NCBI GenBank assembly: GCA_003963005.1
Contig: RXJW01000142.1
Coordinates: 1 to 58,227 of the forward strand
DNA: 58,227 nucleotides
Direction of reading: 5' to 3'
Origin: Burkholderiales bacterium
GTDB lineage: Bacteria; Pseudomonadota; Gammaproteobacteria; Burkholderiales; Burkholderiaceae_C
The translations under genes and the position numbers were made by a program. The notes under the pieces were generated by a model that saw only the letters and a program-made list of their open reading frames with translations, made no database searches and had not been told where the DNA came from. Position 1 is the first letter of the stretch, and each line of letters starts with the position of its first letter. This document shows positions 1 through 10,069 of the stretch, one piece after another.

Positions 1-1360
1 GAACGGCCGCCCAGCGGTTGTTCTCCTCGTCGTGCTCGAACATCGGGAAGTCGACCACCCACAGCGGCGCCCACTTGTCCTCGAACAGGCCGCCCGCCTT
101 GCCGAAGTCGCTGTGGCCGACCTTCAGGCGCAGCGCGCCGATGGCGTCGTTGACGACCTTGGCCTTGTCGGCGCCGAAGAACAGCAGGTCGCCGTCCTGG
201 GCGCCGGTGCGCTTCAGGACTTCAGCGACGGCCTCGTCGTGCAGGTTCTTGACGATGGGCGACTGCAGGCCTTCGCGGCCCTTGGCCACTTCGTTGACCT
301 TGATCCAGGCCAGGCCCTTGGCACCGTAGATCTTCACGAACTCGGTGTAGGCGTCGATCTCGCCGCGGCTCATGGCCGCACCGCCCGGCACGCGCAGCGC
401 CACCACGCGGCCGCCCGGGGTCGTGGCCGGGCCGCTGAACACCTTGAAGTCGACCGTGGTCATCGCGTCGGTCAGCTCGGTGAACTCGAGCTTCACGCGC
501 AGATCGGGCTTGTCGGAGCCGAAGCGGTGCATGGCCTCGGCGTACTTCATGACCGGGTAGTCGCCCAGCTCGACGTTCAACGCCTTGCGGAAGACGTGGC
601 GGATCATGCCCTCGAACATCGAGCGGATCTCTTCTTCGGTCAGGAAGGAGGTCTCGATATCGATCTGCGTGAACTCGGGCTGGCGGTCGGCGCGCAGGTC
701 CTCGTCGCGGAAGCACTTGGTGATCTGGTAGTAACGGTCGAAGCCCGCGACCATCAGCAGCTGCTTGAACAGCTGGGGCGACTGCGGCAGCGCGAAGAAG
801 TGGCCGTCATGCACGCGGCTGGGCACGAGGTAGTCACGCGCGCCTTCGGGCGTGCTCTTGGTGAGCATCGGCGTCTCGATGTCGACGAAGCCGTGCTCGT
901 CCAGGAACTTGCGCACCTCCATCGCCACCTTGTAGCGCAGCATGAGGTTGTTCTGCATGTACGGGCGGCGCAGGTCCAGCACGCGGTGCGTGAGGCGCGT
1001 CGTCTCGGACAGGTTGTCCTCGTCCATCTGGAAGGGGATGGGCACGGACGGGTTCAGCACCTCGATCTCGTGGCACAGCACCTCGACCTTGCCGGACACC
1101 AGGTTGGCGTTCTCGGTTCCGGCCGGGCGGGCGCGGACCTTGCCGACGATCTTGAGGCAGAACTCGCTGCGCACGTCCTCGGCGATCTTGAACATGTCGG
1201 CGCGATCGGGGTCGCAGACGACCTGGACGAGGCCTTCGCGGTCGCGCAGGTCGATGAAGATGACGCCACCGTGGTCACGGCGACGGTGGGCCCAGCCCAT
1301 CAGGGTCACGGTCTGGTCGAGCAGCTTTTCGCTGACTTGGCCGGCATAGCAGGTACGCAT
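1..1360 (-). CDS. aspS: Aspartyl-tRNA synthetase (partial, C-terminus off the window)
   Basis: Class II aminoacyl-tRNA synthetase that charges tRNA-Asp (in many betaproteobacteria also tRNA-Asn) in the cytoplasm. The reading frame is open from an ATG at 1360 to the left window edge, about 453 residues of an expected ~600. The N-terminal OB-fold anticodon-binding part is seen as [19 protein letters not shown], and the class II catalytic start as [14 protein letters not shown] and [38 protein letters not shown] is the motif 2 region. A GGAGA sequence lies just before the ATG. The last ~150 residues, with class II motif 3, are not in the window. It follows the DUF502 and fmdB-like genes on the same strand, the usual Burkholderiales order. 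Confidence 0.97.
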   Translation of the reverse strand, partial: MRTCYAGQVSEKLLDQTVTLMGWAHRRRDHGGVIFIDLRDREGLVQVVCDPDRADMFKIAEDVRSEFCLKIVGKVRARPAGTENANLVSGKVEVLCHEIEVLNPSVPIPFQMDEDNLSETTRLTHRVLDLRRPYMQNNLMLRYKVAMEVRKFLDEHGFVDIETPMLTKSTPEGARDYLVPSRVHDGHFFALPQSPQLFKQLLMVAGFDRYYQITKCFRDEDLRADRQPEFTQIDIETSFLTEEEIRSMFEGMIRHVFRKALNVELGDYPVMKYAEAMHRFGSDKPDLRVKLEFTELTDAMTTVDFKVFSGPATTPGGRVVALRVPGGAAMSRGEIDAYTEFVKIYGAKGLAWIKVNEVAKGREGLQSPIVKNLHDEAVAEVLKRTGAQDGDLLFFGADKAKVVNDAIGALRLKVGHSDFGKAGGLFEDKWAPLWVVDFPMFEHDEENNRWAAV

Positions 1361-1428
1361 GGAAATTCTCCGGGAATCTTTTCAGGGGGTGTTCGGTGGG
1401 GCGCTGTCGAGCTCGCTGGCTCTCAGGA

Positions 1429-1452
1429 TTGAACGCGGGCCAGGGCGTTCAA
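1429..1452. other. Inverted repeat between the DUF502 gene and aspS
   Basis: TTGAACGC and GCGTTCAA form a perfect 8-bp inverted repeat around an 8-nt GC-rich loop. It overlaps the DUF502 stop codon at 1449-1451. No T-run follows it on the transcribed strand, so it does not look like an intrinsic terminator. It may be an intercistronic hairpin affecting mRNA stability, or chance. Confidence 0.35.
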
Positions 1453-2126
1453 CCCTGCGGATTTCGGACGGCATTGGCGGGGGCGCCGGCCGTGTCACCG
1501 TGGCTCAACGGGGCCACGGTGCCCATGGAGATGATGTACTTCAACGCTTCGTCGACCGACATCTGCAGCGGCTTGATGTCTGCCGTCGGCACAATGAGGA
1601 AGAAGCCGGAGGTCGGGTTCGGCGTGGTGGGCACGTAGACGCTGGTGTGCTCGCCGTCCAGGTGGCAGGCCACCTCGCCGCTGGGCGTGCCGGTCACGAA
1701 GGCGATCGTCCAGCTCCCGGCGCGCGGGTACTGCACCAGCACCGCCTCCCGGAAGGCGTTGCCGCTGCTGGAGAACAGCGTGTCCGACACCTGCTTGACC
1801 GAGCTGTAGATGCTCTTGACGATCGGGATGTTGGACATCAGCCGGTCCCACTGCGTGAGCAGCCATTGACCGAAGATGTTGGCGACGAAGACGCCCGTGG
1901 CCAGCAGGCCGCCGGCGACGATGACCAGGCCCAGGCCCGGCACGTGCTGTAGCTTCATCAGCCCGGCACGCCAGTCACCCGGCAGGACGAGGCTGAGTGC
2001 GGTCAGCAGCGACGCGAAGACGCCATTGACGACGTCCAATGCCTGCCCGAGCACCCAGACGGTGATGGCCAGCGGCAGCCAGACCAGCAGGCCGGCGACG
2101 AGGTATTTGCGAAGTGAGGCGCCCAC
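1449..2126 (-). CDS. DUF502 family membrane protein
   Basis: A 225-residue inner-membrane protein of the DUF502 family, whose function is unknown. Two hydrophobic segments are visible near the N-terminus: YLVAGLLVWLPLAITVWVL at about residues 7-25, and LGLVIVAGGLLATGVFVAN at about residues 66-84. A soluble domain follows with the family-typical IPIVKSIYSSVKQV and a C-terminal PTTPNPTSGFFLIVP stretch. Length is normal for the family. The gene lies 11 bp after the zinc-ribbon gene and about 90 bp before aspS on the same strand, so the three are probably cotranscribed. This adjacency recurs in Burkholderiales, but it does not reveal a role. Confidence 0.93.
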   Translation of the reverse strand: MGASLRKYLVAGLLVWLPLAITVWVLGQALDVVNGVFASLLTALSLVLPGDWRAGLMKLQHVPGLGLVIVAGGLLATGVFVANIFGQWLLTQWDRLMSNIPIVKSIYSSVKQVSDTLFSSSGNAFREAVLVQYPRAGSWTIAFVTGTPSGEVACHLDGEHTSVYVPTTPNPTSGFFLIVPTADIKPLQMSVDEALKYIISMGTVAPLSHGDTAGAPANAVRNPQG

Positions 2127-2137
2127 GTCGACCCGAT

Positions 2138-2464
2138 TCAGTGGCAGGCGCAGGAGCCGCCGCAGGGGGTGGAGGACGAGGCCGAGGCCTCGGTCGAGCC
2201 GCCGCCCGACTCGCTCTTGGCCGGCTCGGCTGCGGCAGGCGCCGCGGCTGCCGCCGCACCGGTGGCGGCCGCGCCGCCGCTGCCACCGCGGAAGTCGGTC
2301 ACGTACCAGCCGGAGCCCTTGAGCTGGAAGCCGGCCGCCGTGACCTGCTTGCTGAAGGATTCCGCACCGCAGGACGGGCAGGTGGTGAGGGGCGCGTCAG
2401 AGAGCTTTTGCAGCACGTCCTTGGCATGGCCACAGGCGCTGCAGCGGTAGGCGTAGATGGGCAT
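2138..2464 (-). CDS. FmdB-type zinc-ribbon protein
   Basis: Small 108-residue protein of the FmdB/CxxC_CxxC regulatory-type family. The N-terminal zinc ribbon has cysteines at 8, 11, 29 and 32 (YRCSACGH and TTCPSCGAE) in the usual spacing. A conserved GFQLKGSGWYVTDF segment follows. The C-terminal third is a low-complexity Gly/Ala/Ser tail ending in CGGSCACH, a second small cluster of potential metal ligands. Members are often called putative regulatory proteins, but no function is firmly known. The ATG at 2464 is the natural start because the ribbon begins at residue 3. It is the first gene of a tight run with the DUF502 gene and aspS. Confidence 0.92.
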   Translation of the reverse strand: MPIYAYRCSACGHAKDVLQKLSDAPLTTCPSCGAESFSKQVTAAGFQLKGSGWYVTDFRGGSGGAAATGAAAAAAPAAAEPAKSESGGGSTEASASSSTPCGGSCACH

Positions 2465-2562
2465 GGTGGTGCAAAAGGGTGGGCAAAGCCAGACATTTTA
2501 GGGCCACGGCGCCCGCTTCAAGCCCCGGACAGCGACGATCGAGCGCCGCTGCCTTCGGGCCG

Positions 2563-2583
2563 AGCGCCGGGCCGCCCCAAGCC
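2563..2583. repeat. Short dispersed intergenic repeat, copy 1
   Basis: A 21-nt element which, read on the minus strand, matches 50363-50383 at 20 of 21 positions (core GGCTTGGGxCGGCCCGGC). Both copies lie between genes on the minus strand. Here it sits in the ~200-bp gap between the symporter and the zinc-ribbon gene. That gap also holds a very GC-rich palindrome near 2628-2648 with no T-run. Such short intergenic repeats are common in GC-rich Burkholderiales; the family is not named here. Confidence 0.5.
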
Positions 2584-2671
2584 GGCCCGTCTGACGATGT
2601 GCGAGCGGCTCGAAGCCGCGAGCATCGTCGCCCCCGCGGGGGGCGGACCAGCGTACCCCTGGGCCGGGGGC

Positions 2672-4135
2672 TCAAGGATGGGGCTTCAGATGGTGGCTGA
2701 CGTGGTCGTGGCGGTTGGCCAGGATCTGCGGCATGAGCGAGCCGACGAGCATGCCCGCCAGGGCCGCGATCAGCCCGGCGAGCTGCCCCGGGAAGAACTC
2801 GCCCCAGGTCGTCACCTGCGGAAAGAAGGCCACCCAGACGGCGATGCCTGCAAAAATCGAGAAGATCGCGCCCTGCGTTGTCGCCCCGCGCCAGTACAGG
2901 CCGAACACCAGCGGCACGAAGGCCGCGACCAGGGTCACCTGGTAGGCAGCGCTCACCATTTCATAGATCGGCGTGCCCTGCAGCGCGATCGAATAGGCCA
3001 GCACGCACAGCGCGAAAATCACCAGCGTCACCCGCATCGCCACCAGCTGCTGCTTGTCGCTCATGCCGGGGCGGATCTGCTTCAGGATGTTCTCGACAAA
3101 GCTCGTGGTCGGCGCCAGCAGCGTGGCCGACGAGGTGCTCTTGATGGCCGACAGCAGCGCCCCGAAGAACAGGATCTGCATGATCAGCGGCATGTGGCCC
3201 ATGATGAAGGTGGGCAGCACGCGCTGGTAGTCGTTCTGGGCCAGGTCCAGCGCCTTGTCGCCCATGACGGCCACGGCCGCCAGCACGATGAACATCGGCA
3301 CGAAGGCGAAGGCGATGTAGCTGAAGCCGCCGATGACGGCGCCGCGCTGGGCGGTCTTGGCGTCCTTGGCGGACATCACGCGCTGGAACACGTCCTGCTG
3401 CGGGATGGAGCCGAGCATCATCGTCAGCGCCGCGCCCAAAAACATCGCGATCTGCGTGAAGCTGGGGTCCGGCAGGAACTTGCCCAGGTTCTTGCTGGCG
3501 GCTAGGTTCAGCACCACGCCAGCGCCGCCCGCGAGATCGGCCGAGAAGACCGCGATCACGCTCAGGCCGATGACCAGCACGATCATCTGGATGAAGTCCG
3601 TCCAGGCCACGGCCAGGAAGCCGCCGATCACCACGTACACCAGCACCGCCAGCAGGCCGACGATCATGCCCATCTGCGGGCTCATCGCGCCGTTGGTCAG
3701 GATGTTGAACACCAGGCCCAGGGCCGTGACCTGGGCGGCCACCCAGCCGAGGTAGCTCAGGATGATGGCCAGCGAGCAGAAGATCTCCACGCCCTTGCCG
3801 TAGCGCTGGCGGTAGAAGTCGCCGATGGTCAGCAGGTTCTTCTGGTAGAGCTTGGCCGCAAAGAAGGTGCCCACGAGCACCAGGCACAGGCCGGCGCCGA
3901 AGGGGTCCTCGATGATGGCGTTCAGGCCGCCCTGCACGAACTTGGCCGGGATGCCCATGACCGTTTCGGCACCAAACCAGGTCGCGAAGGTGGTCGTGAT
4001 GACCATGATCAGCGGCAGGCTGCGGCCCGCAACGGCGAAATCGCTGGTGTTCTTGACCCGGGTGCCGGCCCAGACGCCGATGGCCAGCGTGCCGAGCAGG
4101 TAGAGCACGACAAAAACGATCAGCGTGGTGTTCAT
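2672..4135 (-). CDS. Sodium:solute symporter (SSS family)
   Basis: Integral inner-membrane transporter of 487 residues, expected to use a sodium gradient to import a small organic solute. The substrate cannot be told from sequence. The whole protein is hydrophobic with about 13 predicted membrane segments. The N-terminus MNTTLIVFVVLYLLGTLAIG and the following TSDFAVAGRSLP and TWFGAETVMGIP stretches are typical of the SSS/PutP superfamily. GGFLAVAWTDFIQM and the region around PQQDVFQRVMSAKD also match the family. It lies between fmdB and ubiB on the same strand, about 200 bp before the former, so it may be its own unit. It is not an obvious partner of the ubiquinone genes. Confidence 0.9.
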   Translation of the reverse strand: MNTTLIVFVVLYLLGTLAIGVWAGTRVKNTSDFAVAGRSLPLIMVITTTFATWFGAETVMGIPAKFVQGGLNAIIEDPFGAGLCLVLVGTFFAAKLYQKNLLTIGDFYRQRYGKGVEIFCSLAIILSYLGWVAAQVTALGLVFNILTNGAMSPQMGMIVGLLAVLVYVVIGGFLAVAWTDFIQMIVLVIGLSVIAVFSADLAGGAGVVLNLAASKNLGKFLPDPSFTQIAMFLGAALTMMLGSIPQQDVFQRVMSAKDAKTAQRGAVIGGFSYIAFAFVPMFIVLAAVAVMGDKALDLAQNDYQRVLPTFIMGHMPLIMQILFFGALLSAIKSTSSATLLAPTTSFVENILKQIRPGMSDKQQLVAMRVTLVIFALCVLAYSIALQGTPIYEMVSAAYQVTLVAAFVPLVFGLYWRGATTQGAIFSIFAGIAVWVAFFPQVTTWGEFFPGQLAGLIAALAGMLVGSLMPQILANRHDHVSHHLKPHP

Positions 4136-4200
4136 GGGCGTCAGAACCGGGTTGGGCCAGAAAACGGCGCGGATTATGAAGGCGCCGTGACCACGATGCG

Positions 4201-5763
4201 CTAGATCAGCGGCTCAAGAAAGCGCAGCGCCAGCCAGGCCAGCGTGATGCCCAGCGCGAAGCCGCCCGCCCCCCACAGCAGGCTGGACAACAGCCGGTTG
4301 GTGCTGCGCAGCTCACGCACCAGGGCGCGGAGCTCGGCGTCGCCACCCTTCTGGGCGTGCTGCTTGAGGGCGTCATGCAGCAGGCGTGGCAGCTCGGGCA
4401 TCAGCTGGGCGAAGCGCGGCGCTTCCTTCATCATCTGCCGGTTGAACGCCGGCCAGCCGACCTGCTCTTGCATCCAGCGCTCCAGGAAGGGCTTGGCGGT
4501 GGCCCACAGGTCCAGCTCGGGGTCGAGCTGGCGGCCCAGACCTTCCACGTTGAGCAGGGTCTTCTGCAGCAGCACGAGCTGCGGCTGGATCTCGACGTTG
4601 AAGCGGCGCGAGGTCTGGAACAGGCGCATCAGCACCTGACCGAGCGAAATGTCCTTCAGCGGCCGGTCGAAATGCGGCTCGCACACCGCCCGCACGGCGC
4701 TTTCCAGCGCGTCCACCCGCGTCTCGGGCGGCACCCAGCCGGACGCGATGTGCAGTTCAGCCACGCGCTTGTAGTCCCGCTGGAAGAAGGCGATGAAGTT
4801 CTGCGCGAGGTAGTCCTTGTCCACCTCGGTCAGCGTGCCGATGATGCCGAAGTCCAGCGCGATGTAGCGGCCGAAAGTCTCCGGCGCCAGGCTCACCTGG
4901 ATGTTGCCGGGGTGCATGTCGGCATGGAAGAAGCCGTCCCGGAACACCTGCGTGAAAAAGATCGTCACGCCGTCGCGGGCGAGCTTCTTGATGTCGATGC
5001 CGGCCTCTTCGAGCACGTCGCGCCGCGAGATCGGCACACCCTTCATGCGCTCCATGACGATGACTTGCGGGCTGCACAGGTCCCAGTGCATCTCGGGCAC
5101 CATGACGAGGTCCAGGCCATCCATGTTGCGGCGCAGCTGGGCGGCATTGGCGGCCTCGCGCACGAGGTCGAGCTCGTCATGCAGGTAGATGTCGAACTCG
5201 GCCACCACCTCGCGGGGCTTCAGGCGACGGCCGTCGGCCGAGAAGCGCTCCACCCAGACCGCGAGCTGGCGCGTCAGGGCCAGGTCGTCGTCGATGACGT
5301 CCAGCATGCCCGGGCGCAGCACCTTCACGGCCACCTCGCGGCCGTCCTTCAGCGTGGCGAAGTGCACCTGGGCGATGCTCGCGCTGGCGACCGGTTCGGC
5401 GTCGAAACTGGCGAAGAGCGCCTCCAGCGGCCGGCCGAAGGCGCGCTCCACCATCTCCCGCGACAAAGCGGCCGGGAAGGGCGGCACGCGATCCTGCAGC
5501 AAGGCGAGCTCCAGGGCGACGTCTTCGGGCAACAGGTCACGCCGCGTGGAGAGCACCTGGCCGAACTTCACGAAGATGGGCCCCAGCCGCTCCAGCGCCA
5601 GGCGCAGCCGGACGCCGCGCGGCTCCTGCCAGCGGCGCCCCAGGCGGGTCAGACGGCGCAGGATCTGGAAGCGCCGCCGGCTCAGGCCCGACAGGGCGAG
5701 GTCATCCAGACCGAAGCGCCAGACCGTCCACAGGATGACCAGCAGCCGCGAGACGAACCTCAT
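4201..5763 (-). CDS. ubiB: UbiB, ABC1/ADCK-family protein kinase-like factor for ubiquinone biosynthesis
   Basis: Membrane-associated atypical kinase/ATPase needed for aerobic ubiquinone biosynthesis. The 520-residue length is normal. The family KxGQ motif is seen as KFGQ at residues 66-69, followed by [20 protein letters not shown]. The ATP-binding lysine lies in AVKVLRPG, the catalytic-loop equivalent in FHADMHPGN and the metal-binding motif in ALDFGIIG. The C-terminus ends in two hydrophobic stretches ([20 protein letters not shown] and the last residues) that anchor it in the inner membrane. It overlaps the preceding ubiJ gene by 4 bp, so the two are translationally coupled. UbiJ and UbiB work with UbiE, whose gene is 33 kb away at 39180. 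Confidence 0.97.
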   Translation of the reverse strand: MRFVSRLLVILWTVWRFGLDDLALSGLSRRRFQILRRLTRLGRRWQEPRGVRLRLALERLGPIFVKFGQVLSTRRDLLPEDVALELALLQDRVPPFPAALSREMVERAFGRPLEALFASFDAEPVASASIAQVHFATLKDGREVAVKVLRPGMLDVIDDDLALTRQLAVWVERFSADGRRLKPREVVAEFDIYLHDELDLVREAANAAQLRRNMDGLDLVMVPEMHWDLCSPQVIVMERMKGVPISRRDVLEEAGIDIKKLARDGVTIFFTQVFRDGFFHADMHPGNIQVSLAPETFGRYIALDFGIIGTLTEVDKDYLAQNFIAFFQRDYKRVAELHIASGWVPPETRVDALESAVRAVCEPHFDRPLKDISLGQVLMRLFQTSRRFNVEIQPQLVLLQKTLLNVEGLGRQLDPELDLWATAKPFLERWMQEQVGWPAFNRQMMKEAPRFAQLMPELPRLLHDALKQHAQKGGDAELRALVRELRSTNRLLSSLLWGAGGFALGITLAWLALRFLEPLI

Positions 5764-6305
5764 GCGCCGCTGCCGGACGTCGTCGGCGAGAACCGGGCCG
5801 CCAGTCCCGACAGGCTGCGCCGCAGGTTGCGGCCGAACTGGGCCAGTTGGCGCGCCGGCAGCGGGCCGACGATGCCGGCGAGGTCGTCCTCGATGTCCCA
5901 GCGCAGGTTGTCCATCAACCAGTGCATCTCGCCGGCCAGCGCCGCATCGCCCTGCACGTTGACGGTCGGCGAATCTCCACTGAGCGCACCCAGGGCCAGG
6001 CGGGCCGGGTTGGACGCATCAATCTCGATGCGCAGCCCACCCGGCGCTGCGCCCGGCGCGTCCAGGCGTTCGAACAGGCCGGCGGGCGTCACACCGAGGA
6101 TCAAGTCCGGCGCCGGCGGCAACAGGCCGGGCCAGCCGGCCAGGTGCACCACGAGGCTGCGCCCGGCCATGGGCCGCAGCCGATCCGCAGCAATCGGCTC
6201 CCGCGACACCACGTGGTTGATCAGCAGCACGAGGCGATCCTGCAACGCCGGCAGCAGCAGCGGCGACAGGGACGGCAGGGGTGGCAGCGGCCAGGGCGAG
6301 GACAT
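5760..6305 (-). CDS. ubiJ: UbiJ-like SCP2-domain ubiquinone biosynthesis accessory factor
   Basis: A 181-residue protein with the SCP2 sterol-carrier-like fold region ([13 protein letters not shown] at the N-terminus, then a beta-rich segment around [18 protein letters not shown]). UbiJ binds ubiquinone intermediates and helps organise the soluble Ubi complex. The C-terminal part is charged and helical ([16 protein letters not shown]). The ATG at 6305 (MSSPWPL) was chosen because an upstream ATG at 6437 would add 44 residues unlike the family and would run against the divergent gene at 6439. The 4-bp overlap with ubiB supports the assignment. The similarity is moderate, as is usual for UbiJ. 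Confidence 0.88.
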   Translation of the reverse strand: MSSPWPLPPLPSLSPLLLPALQDRLVLLINHVVSREPIAADRLRPMAGRSLVVHLAGWPGLLPPAPDLILGVTPAGLFERLDAPGAAPGGLRIEIDASNPARLALGALSGDSPTVNVQGDAALAGEMHWLMDNLRWDIEDDLAGIVGPLPARQLAQFGRNLRRSLSGLAARFSPTTSGSGA

Positions 6306-6438
6306 GCACAAGATTGTAGGCAGCGGACCCTGAACGAGGGACGAGAAGGTTTCGACCGTCAAATTTGTTGGTAGAGAATCCGTGATCGCCTTTCTCCAGC
6401 CCGCCGGCCTCCCTCCGAGGTCTACCCACCCCGTCACG
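6306..6438. promoter_or_regulatory. Divergent intergenic region, ubiJ / exopolysaccharide gene cluster
   Basis: 133 bp between two divergent starts, so promoters for both directions are expected here. An AT-richer patch (AAATTTGTTGGTAGAGAAT at 6361-6379) could hold the -10 for the plus-strand exopolysaccharide genes, but no convincing -35/-10 pair is present. This is also the left junction of the exopolysaccharide block with the ubiquinone cluster. Confidence 0.35.
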
Positions 6439-7816
<1,378 letters not shown>

Positions 7817-7827
<11 letters not shown>

Positions 7828-9046
7828 GCCCACCCGCCCCTCCCGCTGCCGCCTGCCGCTTGCCCTCCTGGCCGGCGCGTTGGCCAGCGCGGCCCAGGCC
7901 CAGACCGACGACACCACCCCGTTTTACGCGGGCGCGTCGCTCGGCTACACGCATGTCTCCAACGTCTACCGCGTCAACGCCGGCAATGCGCTGCCGACGG
8001 GCACGACCAACAGCGACAACGTCACCTCCGCCGGCCTGCTCGCGGGTGTGGACAAACGCTTCGGCCGCCAGCACCTGACCGTCGACGGCAACCTGCAGAA
8101 CAACCGCTACGCCGACAACGCCACGCTGAACAACCGCTCGTATTCCCTGCGCAGCGCGTTCAACTGGGAAACCGTGGGCGACCTCTCCGGCACCTTCAGT
8201 GCGCAGACCAGCCGGGCGCTCGCGCAGTTCAACCTCGGCAACGGCGCGGAACAGGTCACCGAGAAGAACACCGAGCGCAACCGCGAGTACAACGGTCTCG
8301 TGCGACTGGGCCTCACGTCACGGTACTCGCTGGAGGCCGGCTACATCCATCGAGCGCGCGAGTTCAGCGCGCCGCAGTACGACCGCTTCTCCTTCGCTCA
8401 GAATTCGACGTCGCTCGGCGCCTTCGTGAAGCCGGGCGGCAACCTGCGCTTCGGTCTGGCGGCTCGCCGCACGAATGGCGACTACCCGCGCTACCCGATC
8501 TACATCGGCCCCTTCCGGGTCGGCAGCCTGCGGGTCGACTTCAACCGCGACGACGTCGACCTCACCGCCGGCTGGGACACCGGTGGTACAGGCCAGATGA
8601 GCGCCCGCATCAGCACAAGCCGCGTCCGCTACCAGCCTGACAACAGCCCCCTGCGCGACTTCAACGGCACGACCGGCGCGCTGAACTGGAGCTGGCAGGC
8701 CACCGGCAAGATCAACCTCGGCCTGCAGCTGGCGCGGGACACGGGCCAGGAAACCCTGATCAACACGACCGACGTGAACCGCATCTCCACCGGCTTGCAA
8801 TTGAATGCCGGCTACGCGCTGACCGGCAAACTGACGCTCAATGGCAATGGCAGCACCAGCCGCAGCCATCGCGATGACGGTTCGTTCGACAACGAACGCA
8901 GCTACGGACTGGGCCTGCGCTGGGCCTACTCGCGCAGCCTGAGCCTGGCCTGCCAGTACAACCACGCCAGCCGTGACAGCAGCGTCATCCAGTACACCTA
9001 CAGCGCCAGCAGCTACGGCTGCACCGGCCAGGCCCTCCTCTACTGA
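7817..9046 (+). CDS. epsL: EpsL-like outer-membrane beta-barrel protein of the exopolysaccharide locus
   Basis: 409 residues with a clear signal peptide (LALLAGALASAAQAQ, cleavage after AQA near residue 28). The mature part is an alternating pattern typical of a beta-barrel: TPFYAGASLGYTHVSNVYR, SLEAGYIHRAREFSAPQYDR, GLRWAYSRSLSLACQYNHAS. It resembles the EpsL family found with XrtB/PEP-CTERM polysaccharide loci, proposed to assist polymer passage across the outer membrane. The ATG at 7817 was chosen because it starts the signal peptide. It overlaps the stop of the priming enzyme gene by 11 bp, and its own TGA overlaps the galE ATG by one base. The exact function is inferred from family and context. 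Confidence 0.82.
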
Positions 9047-10065
9047 TGACCACCATCCTGCTCACCGGGGCGGCCGGCTACATCGCCTCGCACACCTGGC
9101 TGGCCCTGCAGCAGGCTGGCTACCGCGTCGTGGGCGTCGACAACTTCTCCAACAGTTCGCCCGTGGTGCTGGAGCGCCTGACCGAACTGGCGAGCGCACC
9201 GATCGAGTTCGAACGCGCCGACGTCTGCGATGCCGCCGCGCTGGAGACCGTGTTCAACCGGCACCAGCCGGCGGCCGTCGTGCACTTCGCGGCCTTCAAG
9301 GCCGTGGGCGAATCGGTCGCGCAGCCGCTGGCCTACTACCGCAACAACCTCGGCGGCCTCGTGACCACCTGCGAGGTCATGAAGCGCCACGGCTGCACCC
9401 GCCTCGTGTTCAGCTCCAGCGCCACCGTCTACGGCGCCCCGGAGTCGCTGCCGCTGCGCGAAGACGCGCCCACGTCGGCCACCAACCCCTACGGCGCGAC
9501 CAAGCTGATGGGCGAGCAGATCCTGCGCGACCTCGGCGCCAGCGACCCCACCTGGCAGACGGCCTGCCTGCGCTACTTCAACCCGGTCGGCGCCCACGAG
9601 AGCGGCCGCATCGGCGAAGACCCGCGCGGCACGCCCAACAACCTGATGCCCTACGTCGCCCAGGTGGCCGTGGGCCGGCGCGAGAAGCTGTCGGTCTTCG
9701 GCGGCGACTACCCCACGCCGGACGGCACGGGCGTGCGCGACTACATCCACGTGACCGACCTTGCCGAAGGCCATGTGGCGGCGCTGCGCTGGCTGCTGAG
9801 CCACGCCGGCTCGCTGACGGTCAACCTGGGCACCGGCCAGGGCTACAGCGTGCTCGACCTGGTGCGCGCCTACGAAAAGGCCAGCGGCCGCCCCGTGCCC
9901 TACGACATCGTGGCGCGCCGCCCCGGCGACGTCGCCGCCTGCTGGGCCGACCCCACCGCGGCCCGCGACACTCTCGGCTGGGCCGCGCGCCTGGACCTCG
10001 CCCGCATGTGCGAGGACAGCTGGCGCTGGCAACAGCTCAACCCGCACGGCTTCAACCCTTCCTGA
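9046..10065 (+). CDS. galE: UDP-glucose 4-epimerase
   Basis: Interconverts UDP-glucose and UDP-galactose in the cytoplasm, supplying UDP-Gal for the polymer. 339 residues, the normal length. The NAD-binding motif is TGAAGYIASHT at the N-terminus, the catalytic serine region is FSSSATVYG, and the catalytic Tyr/Lys pair is in YGATK. RYFNPVGAHESG and DGTGVRDYIHVTDLA are specific to GalE rather than to other extended short-chain dehydrogenases. Its ATG overlaps the epsL stop in TGATG, so translation is coupled. manC follows after 4 bp. Confidence 0.96.
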   Translation: MTTILLTGAAGYIASHTWLALQQAGYRVVGVDNFSNSSPVVLERLTELASAPIEFERADVCDAAALETVFNRHQPAAVVHFAAFKAVGESVAQPLAYYRNNLGGLVTTCEVMKRHGCTRLVFSSSATVYGAPESLPLREDAPTSATNPYGATKLMGEQILRDLGASDPTWQTACLRYFNPVGAHESGRIGEDPRGTPNNLMPYVAQVAVGRREKLSVFGGDYPTPDGTGVRDYIHVTDLAEGHVAALRWLLSHAGSLTVNLGTGQGYSVLDLVRAYEKASGRPVPYDIVARRPGDVAACWADPTAARDTLGWAARLDLARMCEDSWRWQQLNPHGFNPS

Positions 10066-10069
10066 CATC

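Noticed and set aside
32..1432. 466-codon plus-strand frame opposite aspS
   Set aside because: Shadow of aspS, which is unmistakable on the minus strand.
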